A stretch of DNA of 64,000 nt, taken from assembly GCF_046506625.1 (NCBI RefSeq), contig NZ_JBKFFP010000003.1:1-64000 (forward strand), given 5' to 3'. The first letter of the stretch is position 1, and the number at the start of each line of letters is the position of its first letter. Both the position numbers and the translations under genes were made by a program. Below the pieces are notes generated by a model. It worked only from the letters and a program-made list of their open reading frames with translations. It searched no databases and was not told the origin of the DNA. Below, piece after piece: positions 26,458 to 35,698 of the stretch. Origin of the DNA: Zhengella sedimenti. Lineage in GTDB: Bacteria > Pseudomonadota > Alphaproteobacteria > Rhizobiales > Rhizobiaceae.

Positions 26458-28758
26458 ATGAGCGAACCGGCCCGCCACATTGCCACCTTCGCCGACCGGA
26501 TCCGCGCCCACGCGCTGAACCGCCCTGACGCTGCGGCTCTGACGTTCGGCGGGCAGACGCAGAGCTTCGCCGATCTCGATCGGGCAAGTTCCCGGGCGGC
26601 CAACGCATTGACCGCGACGGGTATCCGGCGCGGCGACCGCGTGGCACTCCTGACCAGGAACCGGCCGGAATACTTCGAACTGATCACCGCCTGCAGCAAG
26701 ATCGGTGCGATCCTGGTCGGCCTCAACTGGCGCCTGTCCGCCCGCGAAATCGCGGAGATCATTGCCGATGCCCAGCCTTCGATCATCCTGGCCGACGAGA
26801 CCGGCCTCGGCCTGCTCGCCGGGGCGGCGGCGCCATGCCGCGTCATTGCGTTCGGCCCGGAATACGATGCCTTCCGCGATGCGGCCGACGCAACGGACAC
26901 AGGCTATTCGGGACCAGCCGACGAAGTCCTTCTGCTGCTCTACACCTCGGGCACGACCGGTCTGCCCAAGGGCGTTATGCTGACCAACGAGAACATGGCC
27001 TATACCCATCGCCTTGCCAGCGAAGCGTGGTCCATGAGCGAGCGGAGCGTCAATCTTGTCGCCATGCCCATGTTCCATATCGGCGGCTGCGGCTATGGCA
27101 GCAGCACGATGCTTGTCGGTGGCCACACGATCCTGATGGCCGACGTCAACCTGCCGCAGATGATCCAGCTCATCGCGGACTACCGGGTGACGAACACCTT
27201 CCTTGTTCCCGCGGTCATCCAGGCCCTGCTCAACCTGCCAGATATAGAAACCTCGGATGTGACCAGTCTCGAACTGCTGATGTATGGCGCCGCGCCGATC
27301 GGTGACGTGCTGCTGCGGCGCGCCATGGCGGCCTTCAAGTGCAATTTCATGCATGCTTACGGCATGACGGAAGCCGCCGGGACGGTCGTCATGCTCGACC
27401 CGTCCGAGCACGATCCGGATGGCCCGCGCCGCGGCCTGCTCAAGTCCTGCGGCAAGGCCCTGCCATGGGTCGGTCTGCGCGTCGTCAAGGACGGCGCCGA
27501 CTGCGCGCCGGGCGATGTGGGGGAAATCTGGCTGAAGTCGGCCATGCTGATGAAGGGTTACTGGAACAACCCGGAAGCCACCCGCGAAGCCGTGGTGGAG
27601 GATGGCTGGTACCGGACAGGCGACGCCGCCTACCTGGACGAGGAAGGCCATGTCTTTCTCGTCGACCGCTTCAAGGACATGATCATCTCGGGCGGCGAGA
27701 ATATCTATCCGGCCGAGATCGAGAATGTTCTCAACGCCCATCCGGCCATCCAGGAGGTCGGTGTCATCGGCGTGCCGCACGCGAAATGGGGCGAGACGCC
27801 ACTCGCAGTGGTCGTTCCCCGTCCTGGGCAAAGCGTGGACGAGGCCGAGGTGATCGCGTTCACACGCGACCGGCTGGCCCATTACAAGTGCCCCACGCGC
27901 GTGGCCATTGCCGAGACGCTGCCGCGCAATGCATCCGGCAAGCTGCTCAAGCACGAGATGCGGCGGATCTTCGGCGCGCCGCCGGTTCCCGTGCTGTCCC
28001 TGGCGCGGCGTTGGGTCAACGACTACTTCAACCGCCACGATCCGGTCGCTTGCGCGACCTTCATCGCTCCGGACTATGCGCTGGAAATCGGCGATGTCGT
28101 CTTCTCCGGACGCGACGAGCAATGGCTCCCCGCAGTCGACAAGCAGATGAAAGCCTTTCCGGGCCTGTCGATGACGGTTCACCGGGCCGTCTGTGGGCCG
28201 GACTGGGCGGCGCTCTGGTTCAGCGAACATGGCCGGAGCGAAGGCAAGGCCACAGTCTGGTCGGGTGTCGCGATCTACCGGTCCAACGGAAAGGTGCTGA
28301 CCGGTTGTGTGGCGCAAGAGGACTATTTCACGCGGCGGCGCCAGTTGAAGTCGGGCATTGCAGATACGCCGGACTGCCCGGCCGTCGCGCCTTGGGACAC
28401 CGACTGCCTTCCCGCCAATCCGGATGCGGAAGAGGCGGTGCGGACCTGGCTGGCGGCGTCCTGGCCTCTCGCGACGGACGGCGTGCGTGTCGATGACGAA
28501 CACATCACCGGTGAACCCTTGCGCTTTGGCGTTGACGAGGTCGAGGACCGTACGGTGCTGTCGTCCGGTGACTGGGTGGTCTTCAACGTCCGCCAGCACG
28601 GCCGCTACCTCGGCGGATTGCCGGGAGCGTCCGAAGAACCGGCGCCCGCCTTCCTCGATTGCAACGGCATGATCCGTGTCCGGGACGGCAAGGTCGTCGA
28701 AGGGCGCGTGATCCGTGACCGGATGGGGCTGTTCGCGCGGCTGAGGAGGGCGTCATGA
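26458..28758 (+). CDS. Acyl-CoA ligase with a C-terminal SnoaL/NTF2-like extension
   Basis: The 766-aa protein has a complete AMP-forming ligase in its first 510 residues: YTSGTTGLPKGVM near 162, YGMTEAAGTV near 301, YRTGDAAYLDEEGH near 383 and an intact NASGKLLKHEM with the A10 lysine near 494. The remaining 250 residues start ARRWVNDYFNRHDPVACATF, the opening helix of SnoaL/NTF2-like folds, with strand patterns such as DWAALWFSEHGRS; a second, weaker copy may follow (EEAVRTWLAASW onward, then WVVFNVRQHGRY). NTF2-like domains are often small hydrolases or isomerases, so the fusion may couple activation with a second step. It overlaps the enoyl-CoA hydratase start (ATGA). Confidence 0.86.
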   Translation: MSEPARHIATFADRIRAHALNRPDAAALTFGGQTQSFADLDRASSRAANALTATGIRRGDRVALLTRNRPEYFELITACSKIGAILVGLNWRLSAREIAEIIADAQPSIILADETGLGLLAGAAAPCRVIAFGPEYDAFRDAADATDTGYSGPADEVLLLLYTSGTTGLPKGVMLTNENMAYTHRLASEAWSMSERSVNLVAMPMFHIGGCGYGSSTMLVGGHTILMADVNLPQMIQLIADYRVTNTFLVPAVIQALLNLPDIETSDVTSLELLMYGAAPIGDVLLRRAMAAFKCNFMHAYGMTEAAGTVVMLDPSEHDPDGPRRGLLKSCGKALPWVGLRVVKDGADCAPGDVGEIWLKSAMLMKGYWNNPEATREAVVEDGWYRTGDAAYLDEEGHVFLVDRFKDMIISGGENIYPAEIENVLNAHPAIQEVGVIGVPHAKWGETPLAVVVPRPGQSVDEAEVIAFTRDRLAHYKCPTRVAIAETLPRNASGKLLKHEMRRIFGAPPVPVLSLARRWVNDYFNRHDPVACATFIAPDYALEIGDVVFSGRDEQWLPAVDKQMKAFPGLSMTVHRAVCGPDWAALWFSEHGRSEGKATVWSGVAIYRSNGKVLTGCVAQEDYFTRRRQLKSGIADTPDCPAVAPWDTDCLPANPDAEEAVRTWLAASWPLATDGVRVDDEHITGEPLRFGVDEVEDRTVLSSGDWVVFNVRQHGRYLGGLPGASEEPAPAFLDCNGMIRVRDGKVVEGRVIRDRMGLFARLRRAS

Positions 28759-29540
28759 CGTCATCTTCCGCAAACGATGCGGCACCGGTGCTGGTGGAGG
28801 CCGCAGAAGGCGTCCTGATCATTACCATCAACCGGCCCGAAGCCCGCAATGCCATCGACCGTGCAACCTCCGAGGCCATCGCCGCCGCCATTCGCCGGCT
28901 GGATGGCAGCGAGGGGCTTTCCGTCGGAATCCTGACCGGCGTCGGCGGGCACTTCTCGGCCGGAATGGACCTCAAGGCCTTTGCGGCAGGCGAACGGGTG
29001 GAACTGGAGGAGGGCGGCCTTGCCGGTCTCGTCAAGTCACCGCCCCGCAAGCCGCTGATCGCCGCCGTCGAGGGCTACGCACTGGCCGGGGGCTTCGAGA
29101 TCGCTCTGGCCTGCGACCTGATCGTCGCCTCCGCATCCGCCCGTTTCGGCCTGCCGGAAGTGCGGCGCGGGCTGATCGCCGGTTCCGGCGGCCTGCTGCG
29201 CCTGCCGGACCGCATGCCGCCGCAGATCGCCAAGGAACTCGTGCTCACCGGCCGCATGTTCGATGCGAAGGAAGCCGAACGCTGGGGCCTCGTGAACCGC
29301 CTGACGGAAGAGGGCGGGGCGTTGGCTGCGGCTTTGGAACTGGCATCGATCATCCGGGCCAACGGCCCCTTGGCGGTCGTGATCTCGAAACACATCCTCG
29401 ACGAGCAGCACAATTGGCCGGCCGACACCGTCTGGCAGCGCCAGGATGCCTTGCTTGAAGAGGTTCTGAATTCCGCCGATGCCCGGGAGGGAGCCCGGGC
29501 TTTCGGCGAAAAGCGCCCGCCCGTCTGGTCCGGGCGATGA
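28755..29540 (+). CDS. Enoyl-CoA hydratase/isomerase (crotonase family)
   Basis: In this 261-aa crotonase, the oxyanion-hole segments are GGHFSAGMDLKAF near 66 and ALAGGFEIALACDLIVAS near 109, with Glu residues in GGFEIA and GLPEVRRG in catalytic register. It hydrates trans-2-enoyl-CoA or isomerises the double bond. GAGGAGGG precedes the ATG, which overlaps the ligase stop. A second crotonase at the end of the cluster is a pseudogene, so this may be the only active one besides the MaoC pair. Confidence 0.92.
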   Translation: MTSSSANDAAPVLVEAAEGVLIITINRPEARNAIDRATSEAIAAAIRRLDGSEGLSVGILTGVGGHFSAGMDLKAFAAGERVELEEGGLAGLVKSPPRKPLIAAVEGYALAGGFEIALACDLIVASASARFGLPEVRRGLIAGSGGLLRLPDRMPPQIAKELVLTGRMFDAKEAERWGLVNRLTEEGGALAAALELASIIRANGPLAVVISKHILDEQHNWPADTVWQRQDALLEEVLNSADAREGARAFGEKRPPVWSGR

Positions 29541-29628
29541 CGACCGAATTCGATGGCGTGACCGACAGGGAACCATCGGACCACCGCGTGCAGGGATTGC
29601 CTGCGCTCAACACATGGGAGGAATGGAA

Positions 29629-30867
29629 ATGAAGGCATATACTTTGAAAGGCCGGTCTCGCGCACCCATGCACAAGGCCATTGTGACTGCGCTGCTGTTC
29701 GGCATCGCGTCGACAGCCGCAGTTGCGGCGGATGCCCCGAAGGATGGCGTTCACGCCGACCGCATCGACTGGGGCGTGATCATGGACCTGTCCGGTCCGA
29801 CCTCAGGCTCGCAGGGCGTCTGGACCAAGGGTCTTCAGGACTACATGGCCATGGTGAACGAGAACGGCGGCATCGGCGGGCGCAACGTCAACGTCCTGGC
29901 CGAGGACGGCCGCTTCAACGCGGCCAATGACAAGATCGCTTTCGACAAGCTTGTCGGCCAGACCCCGGTCATCGCGCTGTCCGGCTTCGGCACATCCGCC
30001 TCCCAGGTCGCTCTTGCCGAGGAGATCCGCAATGGCTCGGTTCCCGTGATCGGCACCTATACGCCCACGAAGGCCTTGTCGGAGCCGACCAGCAAGATGG
30101 TCTACAACGGCTTTTGCGGATACCAGCAGATGGCCGTCGCCGGCGTCGGATACATGGTCGAGAAGCTTGGCCTGAAGAATCCTAAAGTCATGACGGTGGC
30201 GATCGAGACCGCAGGCGGCAAGGAATATGCCGACTATGTCGCAGCCGCGGTCGCGAAATACGGCGGCACGGCTTCGTCCACCACCATGAAGATCGCGGCG
30301 GTCGATGTCACGCCGCAGGTGCAGCAGATCCTTGCGGAGAAGCCCGACTTCATCACGATCTACGGGATCGAGAATACCGCGATCCTGACGATGAAGACGA
30401 TGCACCAGTATGGTCTCGACATCCCGGGGTTCGGCATCACCTATCTTGGCACAAAGTCGGTCTACAACGCGCTCGGCGCCGAGGCCGGCGACAACTACAA
30501 CTTCATCAGCTGCTTCACACCGGGCGGTGCGGATGATTCCGAAGGCAACAAGGAGATGGTTGCCTATGCCGAGAAGGCCGGCCGCGGCGATCTCGCTTCC
30601 AACATCAACTATGTCGCCGGGTGGGTCGCCGGCATGACGGCGGAAACCGCCCTGAGGAAGGTTGAGGGAGATCTCAACCGTGCCAGCCTCGTGAGTGCGA
30701 TCGAGGGCGGCTTCACGGTCGATCCGAAGGGCCTGGCGGCCCCGATCGTCTACACGCCCGAAGACCATACCGGTCCGCAGGTACTGAAGATGTTCGGCTA
30801 TGACTACGAGAAAGACGCCTTCGTCTCCTATGGCGATTATGCCGACTACGAGAAGTACACCAAGTAA
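29629..30867 (+). CDS. Branched-chain-type ABC transporter substrate-binding protein
   Basis: The 412-aa periplasmic protein has a basic N-terminus and hydrophobic stretch, with a probable signal-peptide cut after ASTAAVAA near residue 34, then the Leu/Ile/Val-binding fold: WGVIMDLSGPTSGSQG, NENGGIGGRNVNVLAEDGRF. In catabolic clusters such proteins capture aromatic and alicyclic acids more often than amino acids. The ATG at 29629 has GGGAGG 7 bp away; upstream in-frame ATGs lack this. It is first of five transport genes and lies within the beta-oxidation operon, so it should deliver the cluster's substrate. Confidence 0.92.
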   Translation: MKAYTLKGRSRAPMHKAIVTALLFGIASTAAVAADAPKDGVHADRIDWGVIMDLSGPTSGSQGVWTKGLQDYMAMVNENGGIGGRNVNVLAEDGRFNAANDKIAFDKLVGQTPVIALSGFGTSASQVALAEEIRNGSVPVIGTYTPTKALSEPTSKMVYNGFCGYQQMAVAGVGYMVEKLGLKNPKVMTVAIETAGGKEYADYVAAAVAKYGGTASSTTMKIAAVDVTPQVQQILAEKPDFITIYGIENTAILTMKTMHQYGLDIPGFGITYLGTKSVYNALGAEAGDNYNFISCFTPGGADDSEGNKEMVAYAEKAGRGDLASNINYVAGWVAGMTAETALRKVEGDLNRASLVSAIEGGFTVDPKGLAAPIVYTPEDHTGPQVLKMFGYDYEKDAFVSYGDYADYEKYTK

Positions 30868-30898
30868 TCGGACCTGATCAGGGAAAGGGGACCGGGCG

Positions 30899-31765
30899 AT
30901 GTTTGCGCAAGTCCTGTTCAGCGGATTCGCTCTCGGCAGCATTTACGGGCTTGTGGCGCTCGGATTTGCCGTCGTGTTCAAGGCGACCCATGTGTTCAAC
31001 TTCGCCCAGGGAGCCCTGGCGGTCTGCGGAGCCTATTTCGCCGTGACCGCCATCTCCGTCCTCGGGCTTCCCTTTCCCCTGGCAATTCTCGCGATGCTTG
31101 CCGCCTCGGCATTGCTCGGCGTCATCATCCACATGACGCTGATCCAGCCGTTGTCCGGCCGCTCCATGCTCGCCATCATCATGGTGACGATCGCCTTGTC
31201 GATCGTCATCCGGGCGGTCATCGAGATCATCTACGGGCCGCAGGGGCGTGTGCTCAGCACGCCCCTGCCAACCGGCGTCTTCATCATCGGCGATCTGCGC
31301 ATGCCGAAACTTCATCTTACCGCGGCGGCGACAAGCTGGTTCTGCATGGCCGCGTTCGGCGCGTTCTTCCGCTTCACGCGTGCGGGGCTGCTGATGCGCG
31401 CCACCGCCGACCGCCATGAGGCGGCCATGGCCGCGGGCGTCAACGTCAACCTGATGAACCGGCTGGCCTGGGCCATCGGTTCGGTTCTCGCAGGAATCGG
31501 CGGGCTTTTCCTCGGTCAGCTGCAGATCGTCTCGACCGAACTCGAGCATATCGGCCTTCTTGCGCTGCCAGCGGTGGTCATCGGCGGCATGCAAAGCATC
31601 ACCGGCGCCATCGTCGGCGGCCTGCTCGTTGGCATGATCGAGCAATTCTCGTCATCCTACATATCGCCGAAATCGACCGACATCGCCATCTACGGCTTCC
31701 TGCTGCTCGTTCTCCTGTTGCGCCCCTGGGGTCTTCTGGGTGACCGGGAAACCGGGAGGGTATGA
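30899..31765 (+). CDS. LivH-like ABC permease
   Basis: The 288-aa polytopic inner-membrane protein has about eight hydrophobic segments. LALGSIYGLVALGFAVVFK-type opening and FNFAQGAL near 38 are LivH hallmarks, as are the late PAVVIGGMQSITGAIVGG and LRPWGLLG end. It pairs with the LivM-like permease whose start overlaps its stop. GGGAAAGGGG precedes the ATG. Confidence 0.92.
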   Translation: MFAQVLFSGFALGSIYGLVALGFAVVFKATHVFNFAQGALAVCGAYFAVTAISVLGLPFPLAILAMLAASALLGVIIHMTLIQPLSGRSMLAIIMVTIALSIVIRAVIEIIYGPQGRVLSTPLPTGVFIIGDLRMPKLHLTAAATSWFCMAAFGAFFRFTRAGLLMRATADRHEAAMAAGVNVNLMNRLAWAIGSVLAGIGGLFLGQLQIVSTELEHIGLLALPAVVIGGMQSITGAIVGGLLVGMIEQFSSSYISPKSTDIAIYGFLLLVLLLRPWGLLGDRETGRV

Positions 31766-32865
31766 CCGTGACCGATGTCCGGATCGACTCCGCGAAACCC
31801 ATGGCGACCGGCAAGGCATGGGACGCCCGCCGCGCCATACTCGTCACGCTCGCCGTTTTGGGGCTCATCTACCTGCCGTTTCTGCTGACAGAGCGGGCGG
31901 TGTTCGGCATTCCGCTGTCCAACGGCATGCTCCTCAACCTCGGCATCACGCAGATCAACCTCATGCTCATCTTCATGCTGGGTGCGCTGTCTCTCAACTT
32001 CCTGACGGGTTGCGCCGGCCTGATCTCCATCGGACATGGGGCGTTCTACGCCGTTGGCGCCATGACCGGCGCGATCGTGGGGACACAATGGGGCATGCCT
32101 CTCCCGGTCGTGCTGGTGGCCGCCGCGCTTGTCGGTGCATTCGCCGGCATCGTCGCCGGACTGCCTTCACTGCGGGTACGCGGGCTCTACTTCGTGCTGT
32201 CCACGATGGCCGCCCATTACATCGTCATCTTCATTTTCCAGGAATACCAGTTCGCGTTCTTCGATGTCGTCGGCGTGCCGTATACCGATCCCGCGCTCGG
32301 TCCGCTGGCGCTCGATACGCCGATCCGCTGGTACTTTTTCCTCCTGGTGCTCGTGATTGCTGTCTATTGGGGCCTTTCCAACATCCTGACGAGCCGCGAA
32401 GGCCGGGCCATGCGCGCCATGCATGACCATGAATTGGCCGCGACGGCAATGGGCGCCGACGTCCGTGTCCTCCGCCTGAAGGCATTCGCGCTCAGTTCCG
32501 CAATCGCGGCCGTCGGCGGTGCGCTCTATGCCTATTACCTGACCAACGCCACGTCGGAATCCTTCGGAATCTCCTTTGCCATCCAATTCATCGCCATGAT
32601 CATCATTGGCGGGCTGGGATCTTTGGCGGGTTCGCTGTTCGGCGCCGCGATCTGGCTGCTGCTGCCGAGCCTGATTTCCGGCCTCGCCGCCAATGTCGGC
32701 GATGCGCCGGCCATTGTTCGCGTGCTGCTGGTCGATCACCGGGCACAGTTCGTCCAGGCGCTCTTCGGTTCGCTGGTCATCTTGCTGCTGATCTTCGCAC
32801 CGGGCGGACTGCCTGACCTGAGCCGCAAGTTCGGCCGCTTGTTTTCCATGGGGCGCGGACAATGA
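31762..32865 (+). CDS. LivM-like ABC permease
   Basis: This 367-aa polytopic protein is the second pore subunit. GALSLNFLTGCAGLISIGHG near 74 and IIGGLGSLAGSLFGA near 285 are typical of LivM. It carries an N-terminal extension before the first membrane helix, common in this group. Its ends overlap both the LivH-like stop and the ATPase start by ATGA junctions. Confidence 0.92.
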   Translation: MTVTDVRIDSAKPMATGKAWDARRAILVTLAVLGLIYLPFLLTERAVFGIPLSNGMLLNLGITQINLMLIFMLGALSLNFLTGCAGLISIGHGAFYAVGAMTGAIVGTQWGMPLPVVLVAAALVGAFAGIVAGLPSLRVRGLYFVLSTMAAHYIVIFIFQEYQFAFFDVVGVPYTDPALGPLALDTPIRWYFFLLVLVIAVYWGLSNILTSREGRAMRAMHDHELAATAMGADVRVLRLKAFALSSAIAAVGGALYAYYLTNATSESFGISFAIQFIAMIIIGGLGSLAGSLFGAAIWLLLPSLISGLAANVGDAPAIVRVLLVDHRAQFVQALFGSLVILLLIFAPGGLPDLSRKFGRLFSMGRGQ

Positions 32866-33617
32866 ACGACCAGATCCTCGATATCCGTGACCTGTCGGTC
32901 GGCTATGGCCGCAAGGGGCTTGCGCTCGATTCCGTCAGTTTCTCCGTTCCCCGTCACGCCATTGTCGGATTGCTGGGCGCCAATGGCGCCGGAAAGACGA
33001 CGCTTATCCGGTCAATCACCGGCTTGCTGAAGATCAATGGCGGCCAGGTCGTCAACGGCTCCGTGACCTTCGAAGGCCAGCCGATCCTCGGCCTGCCGGC
33101 CCACAAGCGCGTCGCCCTCGGCCTTGCGCAGTCACCGGAAGGCCGCATGGTTTTCTCCCGAATGACGGTGGAGGAGAATCTCATGGTCGGCGCAGCCATG
33201 CTTCCGCGCAGCCGTCAGGATGAAGGCCTGTCGTCCATCTACCAGTTCTTTCCGCGCCTGAAGGAACGGCACAAGCAGATCGCCGGGCTTCTTTCCGGTG
33301 GCGAGCAGCAGATGCTGGCCCTGGGCCGCGCACTGATCTCGCGGCCGAAACTGCTGCTGGTCGACGAGCTTTCGCTCGGTCTGGCGCCGATCCTCGTCAA
33401 CGAGATCTACGGCGAACTGGGCAGGATCGCCCGCTCACTGGGCACGACCATGCTGGTGGTGGAGCAAAACGCCCACGTCGCGCTGAAATACGTCGACACC
33501 ATCCATGTGCTGGATCGAGGCTCGATCGGCTATTCCGGCACGGCGGAAGAGGCCGCCGGCAGCGAGGAAATGAAGCGCGCCTATCTCGGTGAAGGTCAGA
33601 AGGAGGGCGCGGCGTGA
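32862..33617 (+). CDS. LivF-like ABC ATPase
   Basis: The 251-aa ATPase has Walker A GANGAGKT near 41, signature LSGGEQQMLALGRAL near 145, Walker B LLLVDELSLGLAP and switch His in VVEQNAHVALKY. It is one of two different ATPases that drive this transporter. DEL in place of the usual DEP is common in LivF. It overlaps both neighbours by 4 bp. Confidence 0.93.
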   Translation: MNDQILDIRDLSVGYGRKGLALDSVSFSVPRHAIVGLLGANGAGKTTLIRSITGLLKINGGQVVNGSVTFEGQPILGLPAHKRVALGLAQSPEGRMVFSRMTVEENLMVGAAMLPRSRQDEGLSSIYQFFPRLKERHKQIAGLLSGGEQQMLALGRALISRPKLLLVDELSLGLAPILVNEIYGELGRIARSLGTTMLVVEQNAHVALKYVDTIHVLDRGSIGYSGTAEEAAGSEEMKRAYLGEGQKEGAA

Positions 33618-34384
33618 CGGAACCGCTCCTGTCGATCGATCGGCTCGACATGCGCTTTGGCGGCATCGTGGCCCTCGACCACGTCAGCCTGACCGCGCAA
33701 GAAGGCGCGATCACCGCCCTTATCGGGCCGAACGGCGCCGGCAAGACGACGATGTTCAACTGCATCACGGGCATGTACCGGCCGACATCGGGAAGCATCC
33801 GCTTTTCCGGCAGGGAAGTGGCCGGCCGGCCAGCCTTCGAAATCGCGCGCGCCGGTGTGGCGCGCACCTTCCAGAACCTGGCCCTGTTTCCGAGCCTGAC
33901 GATTATCGAGAACATCCTGTGCGGTGCCTATCTGAAGGGCAGTTCGGGCCTTCTTCAAGGCGCATTGCGCTCGCGCGCCAGCCGGCGCGAGGAGCGCGAG
34001 GCAGAGGCCGAGGCCTGGAACATTCTCGGCTTCCTCGGCATGGAGGATCTTGCCGCCGTCAGGCCGGCCGAATTGCCCTACGGACAGCAGAAGCAGGTCG
34101 AATTCGGCCGTGCGCTGATGCAGAAATCGCAACTCGTCCTGCTCGATGAGCCGATGGCCGGAATGAGCGCGGGCGAAAAGAAGGCGATGTCGGACCTGAT
34201 CCTGCGGGTGAGGGCAGACATGGGCAAGAGCTTCCTGATCGTCGAGCACGACATTCCCGTCGTCATGGAACTGTCCGACAAGATCGTCGTGCTCAATTTC
34301 GGCCGCAAGATCGCCGACGGGGAACCAGAGGCAGTCCGCAACGATCCCAAGGTCATAGCCGCCTATATCGGTGGTGAGGACTAG
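33614..34384 (+). CDS. LivG-like ABC ATPase
   Basis: In this 256-aa ATPase, Walker A is GPNGAGKT near 37 and the degenerate signature LPYGQQKQVEFGRAL near 153 is the LivG form, followed by LLDEPMAGMS and VEHDIPVVMEL. It has a GTG start overlapping the LivF-like stop. It completes the five-gene transporter; the thiolase begins 87 bp on. Confidence 0.93.
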   Translation: MTEPLLSIDRLDMRFGGIVALDHVSLTAQEGAITALIGPNGAGKTTMFNCITGMYRPTSGSIRFSGREVAGRPAFEIARAGVARTFQNLALFPSLTIIENILCGAYLKGSSGLLQGALRSRASRREEREAEAEAWNILGFLGMEDLAAVRPAELPYGQQKQVEFGRALMQKSQLVLLDEPMAGMSAGEKKAMSDLILRVRADMGKSFLIVEHDIPVVMELSDKIVVLNFGRKIADGEPEAVRNDPKVIAAYIGGED

Positions 34385-34471
34385 ATCTGGATGCTGCACT
34401 CGATGCGAGACAGACCCACCTGATGGACCGGGCGCAGCGCGCCCCATGAGACAAAGACCGGAGAAAGAACC

Positions 34472-35659
34472 ATGAGACAAGCCGTTATCGTCAGCACCGC
34501 ACGTACCGGGATCGGCAAGGCTTACCGGGGCAGCCTGAATGCCACCAAGTCGCCCACCCTTGCCGGCCACGTCCTGCGTCACGCGGTCGACCGGGCAGGT
34601 GTCGAAGGCGGAGAAATCGAGGATGTGGTGCTGGGGACGGTCCTGGCCGCCGGCACAGCGGGCATGAACCTCGCCCGAAACGCTGTCTTCGCCGCCGGTC
34701 TGCCGGCCGAAGTTGCCGCCCAGACGATCGACCGCCAGTGCGCCTCCGGCCTCATGGCGATCGCGACAGCGGCCAAGCAGATCATGGTCGATGGCATGGA
34801 TATTGTCGCAGCCGGCGGTCAGGACAACATCTCCGCCGTCCAGGACCGCTACTTCAAGTGGGCGGTCGAGGAAATGGACCCCGCAGTGACGGCCCATGCC
34901 GCGCATGCCTACATGCCGATGCTGAAGACAGCCGAGAACGTTGCCCGGAAATATGGTGTCAGCCGCGAGGCTCAGGACGAATATTCGCTGTCCTCGCAGC
35001 AGCGAACGGCCGCGGCACAGGCGGCAGGGCGTTTCGATGACGAGATCGTGCCCTTTTCCACCCGCATGGCCGTCAAGGACCGCGAAACGGGTGAGATCGC
35101 CATGCATGATGTCACGCTGGATCGCGACGAGGGCAACCGTCCGCAGACAACGCTGGACTCCCTCTCGTCGCTCAATCCGGTGATCGACGGCGGGGTCATC
35201 ACGGCCGGCAATGCCAGCCAGTTGTCGGACGGCGCATCGGCCTGCGTGCTGATGGAAGCAAGCGTTGCTGAGAAGCGCGGCCTGGCGCCGCTTGGTGTCT
35301 ATCGCGGCATGGCGGTGGCCGGGTGCGCTCCTGAAGAAATGGGTATCGGGCCGATCTATGCCATCCCGAAACTGCTAAAGCAGCATGGCCTGGGCGTATC
35401 CGACATCGACCTTTGGGAACTCAACGAGGCCTTCGCGGTCCAGGCGCTCTATTGCCGTGATCACCTCGGCATCGATCCGGAGATCTACAACGTCAATGGC
35501 GGCGGCATTTCGATCGGCCATCCCTACGGTATGACCGGCGCGCGCCTCGTCGGCCACGCGCTGATCGAGGGTCGCAGGCGCAAGGCGAAAAACGTGGTCG
35601 TGACCATGTGTGTGGGCGGCGGAATGGGCGCGGCGGCTCTGTTCGAGGTCTTTGCCTGA
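34472..35659 (+). CDS. Acetyl-CoA acetyltransferase / 3-ketoacyl-CoA thiolase
   Basis: The 395-aa thiolase cleaves 3-ketoacyl-CoA with CoA to acetyl-CoA (or propionyl-CoA) and a shortened acyl-CoA. The acyl-enzyme Cys is in DRQCASGL near 90, the His in GGISIGHPYGMTGAR near 350, and the second Cys in MCVGGGMGAA near 380. GGAGAAAG precedes the ATG. It is the last enzyme of the spiral encoded by the cluster and the last intact gene before the integrase. Confidence 0.94.
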   Translation: MRQAVIVSTARTGIGKAYRGSLNATKSPTLAGHVLRHAVDRAGVEGGEIEDVVLGTVLAAGTAGMNLARNAVFAAGLPAEVAAQTIDRQCASGLMAIATAAKQIMVDGMDIVAAGGQDNISAVQDRYFKWAVEEMDPAVTAHAAHAYMPMLKTAENVARKYGVSREAQDEYSLSSQQRTAAAQAAGRFDDEIVPFSTRMAVKDRETGEIAMHDVTLDRDEGNRPQTTLDSLSSLNPVIDGGVITAGNASQLSDGASACVLMEASVAEKRGLAPLGVYRGMAVAGCAPEEMGIGPIYAIPKLLKQHGLGVSDIDLWELNEAFAVQALYCRDHLGIDPEIYNVNGGGISIGHPYGMTGARLVGHALIEGRRRKAKNVVVTMCVGGGMGAAALFEVFA

Positions 35660-35698
35660 CTGAGACACGCATCGTCCGGTTTAACAGAAGGAAAATCA

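Noticed and set aside
34428..34445. GC hairpin before the thiolase gene as a terminator
   Set aside because: GGGCGC/GCGCCC arms are short, have no T run, and the downstream gene has its own ribosome site and belongs to the same pathway.
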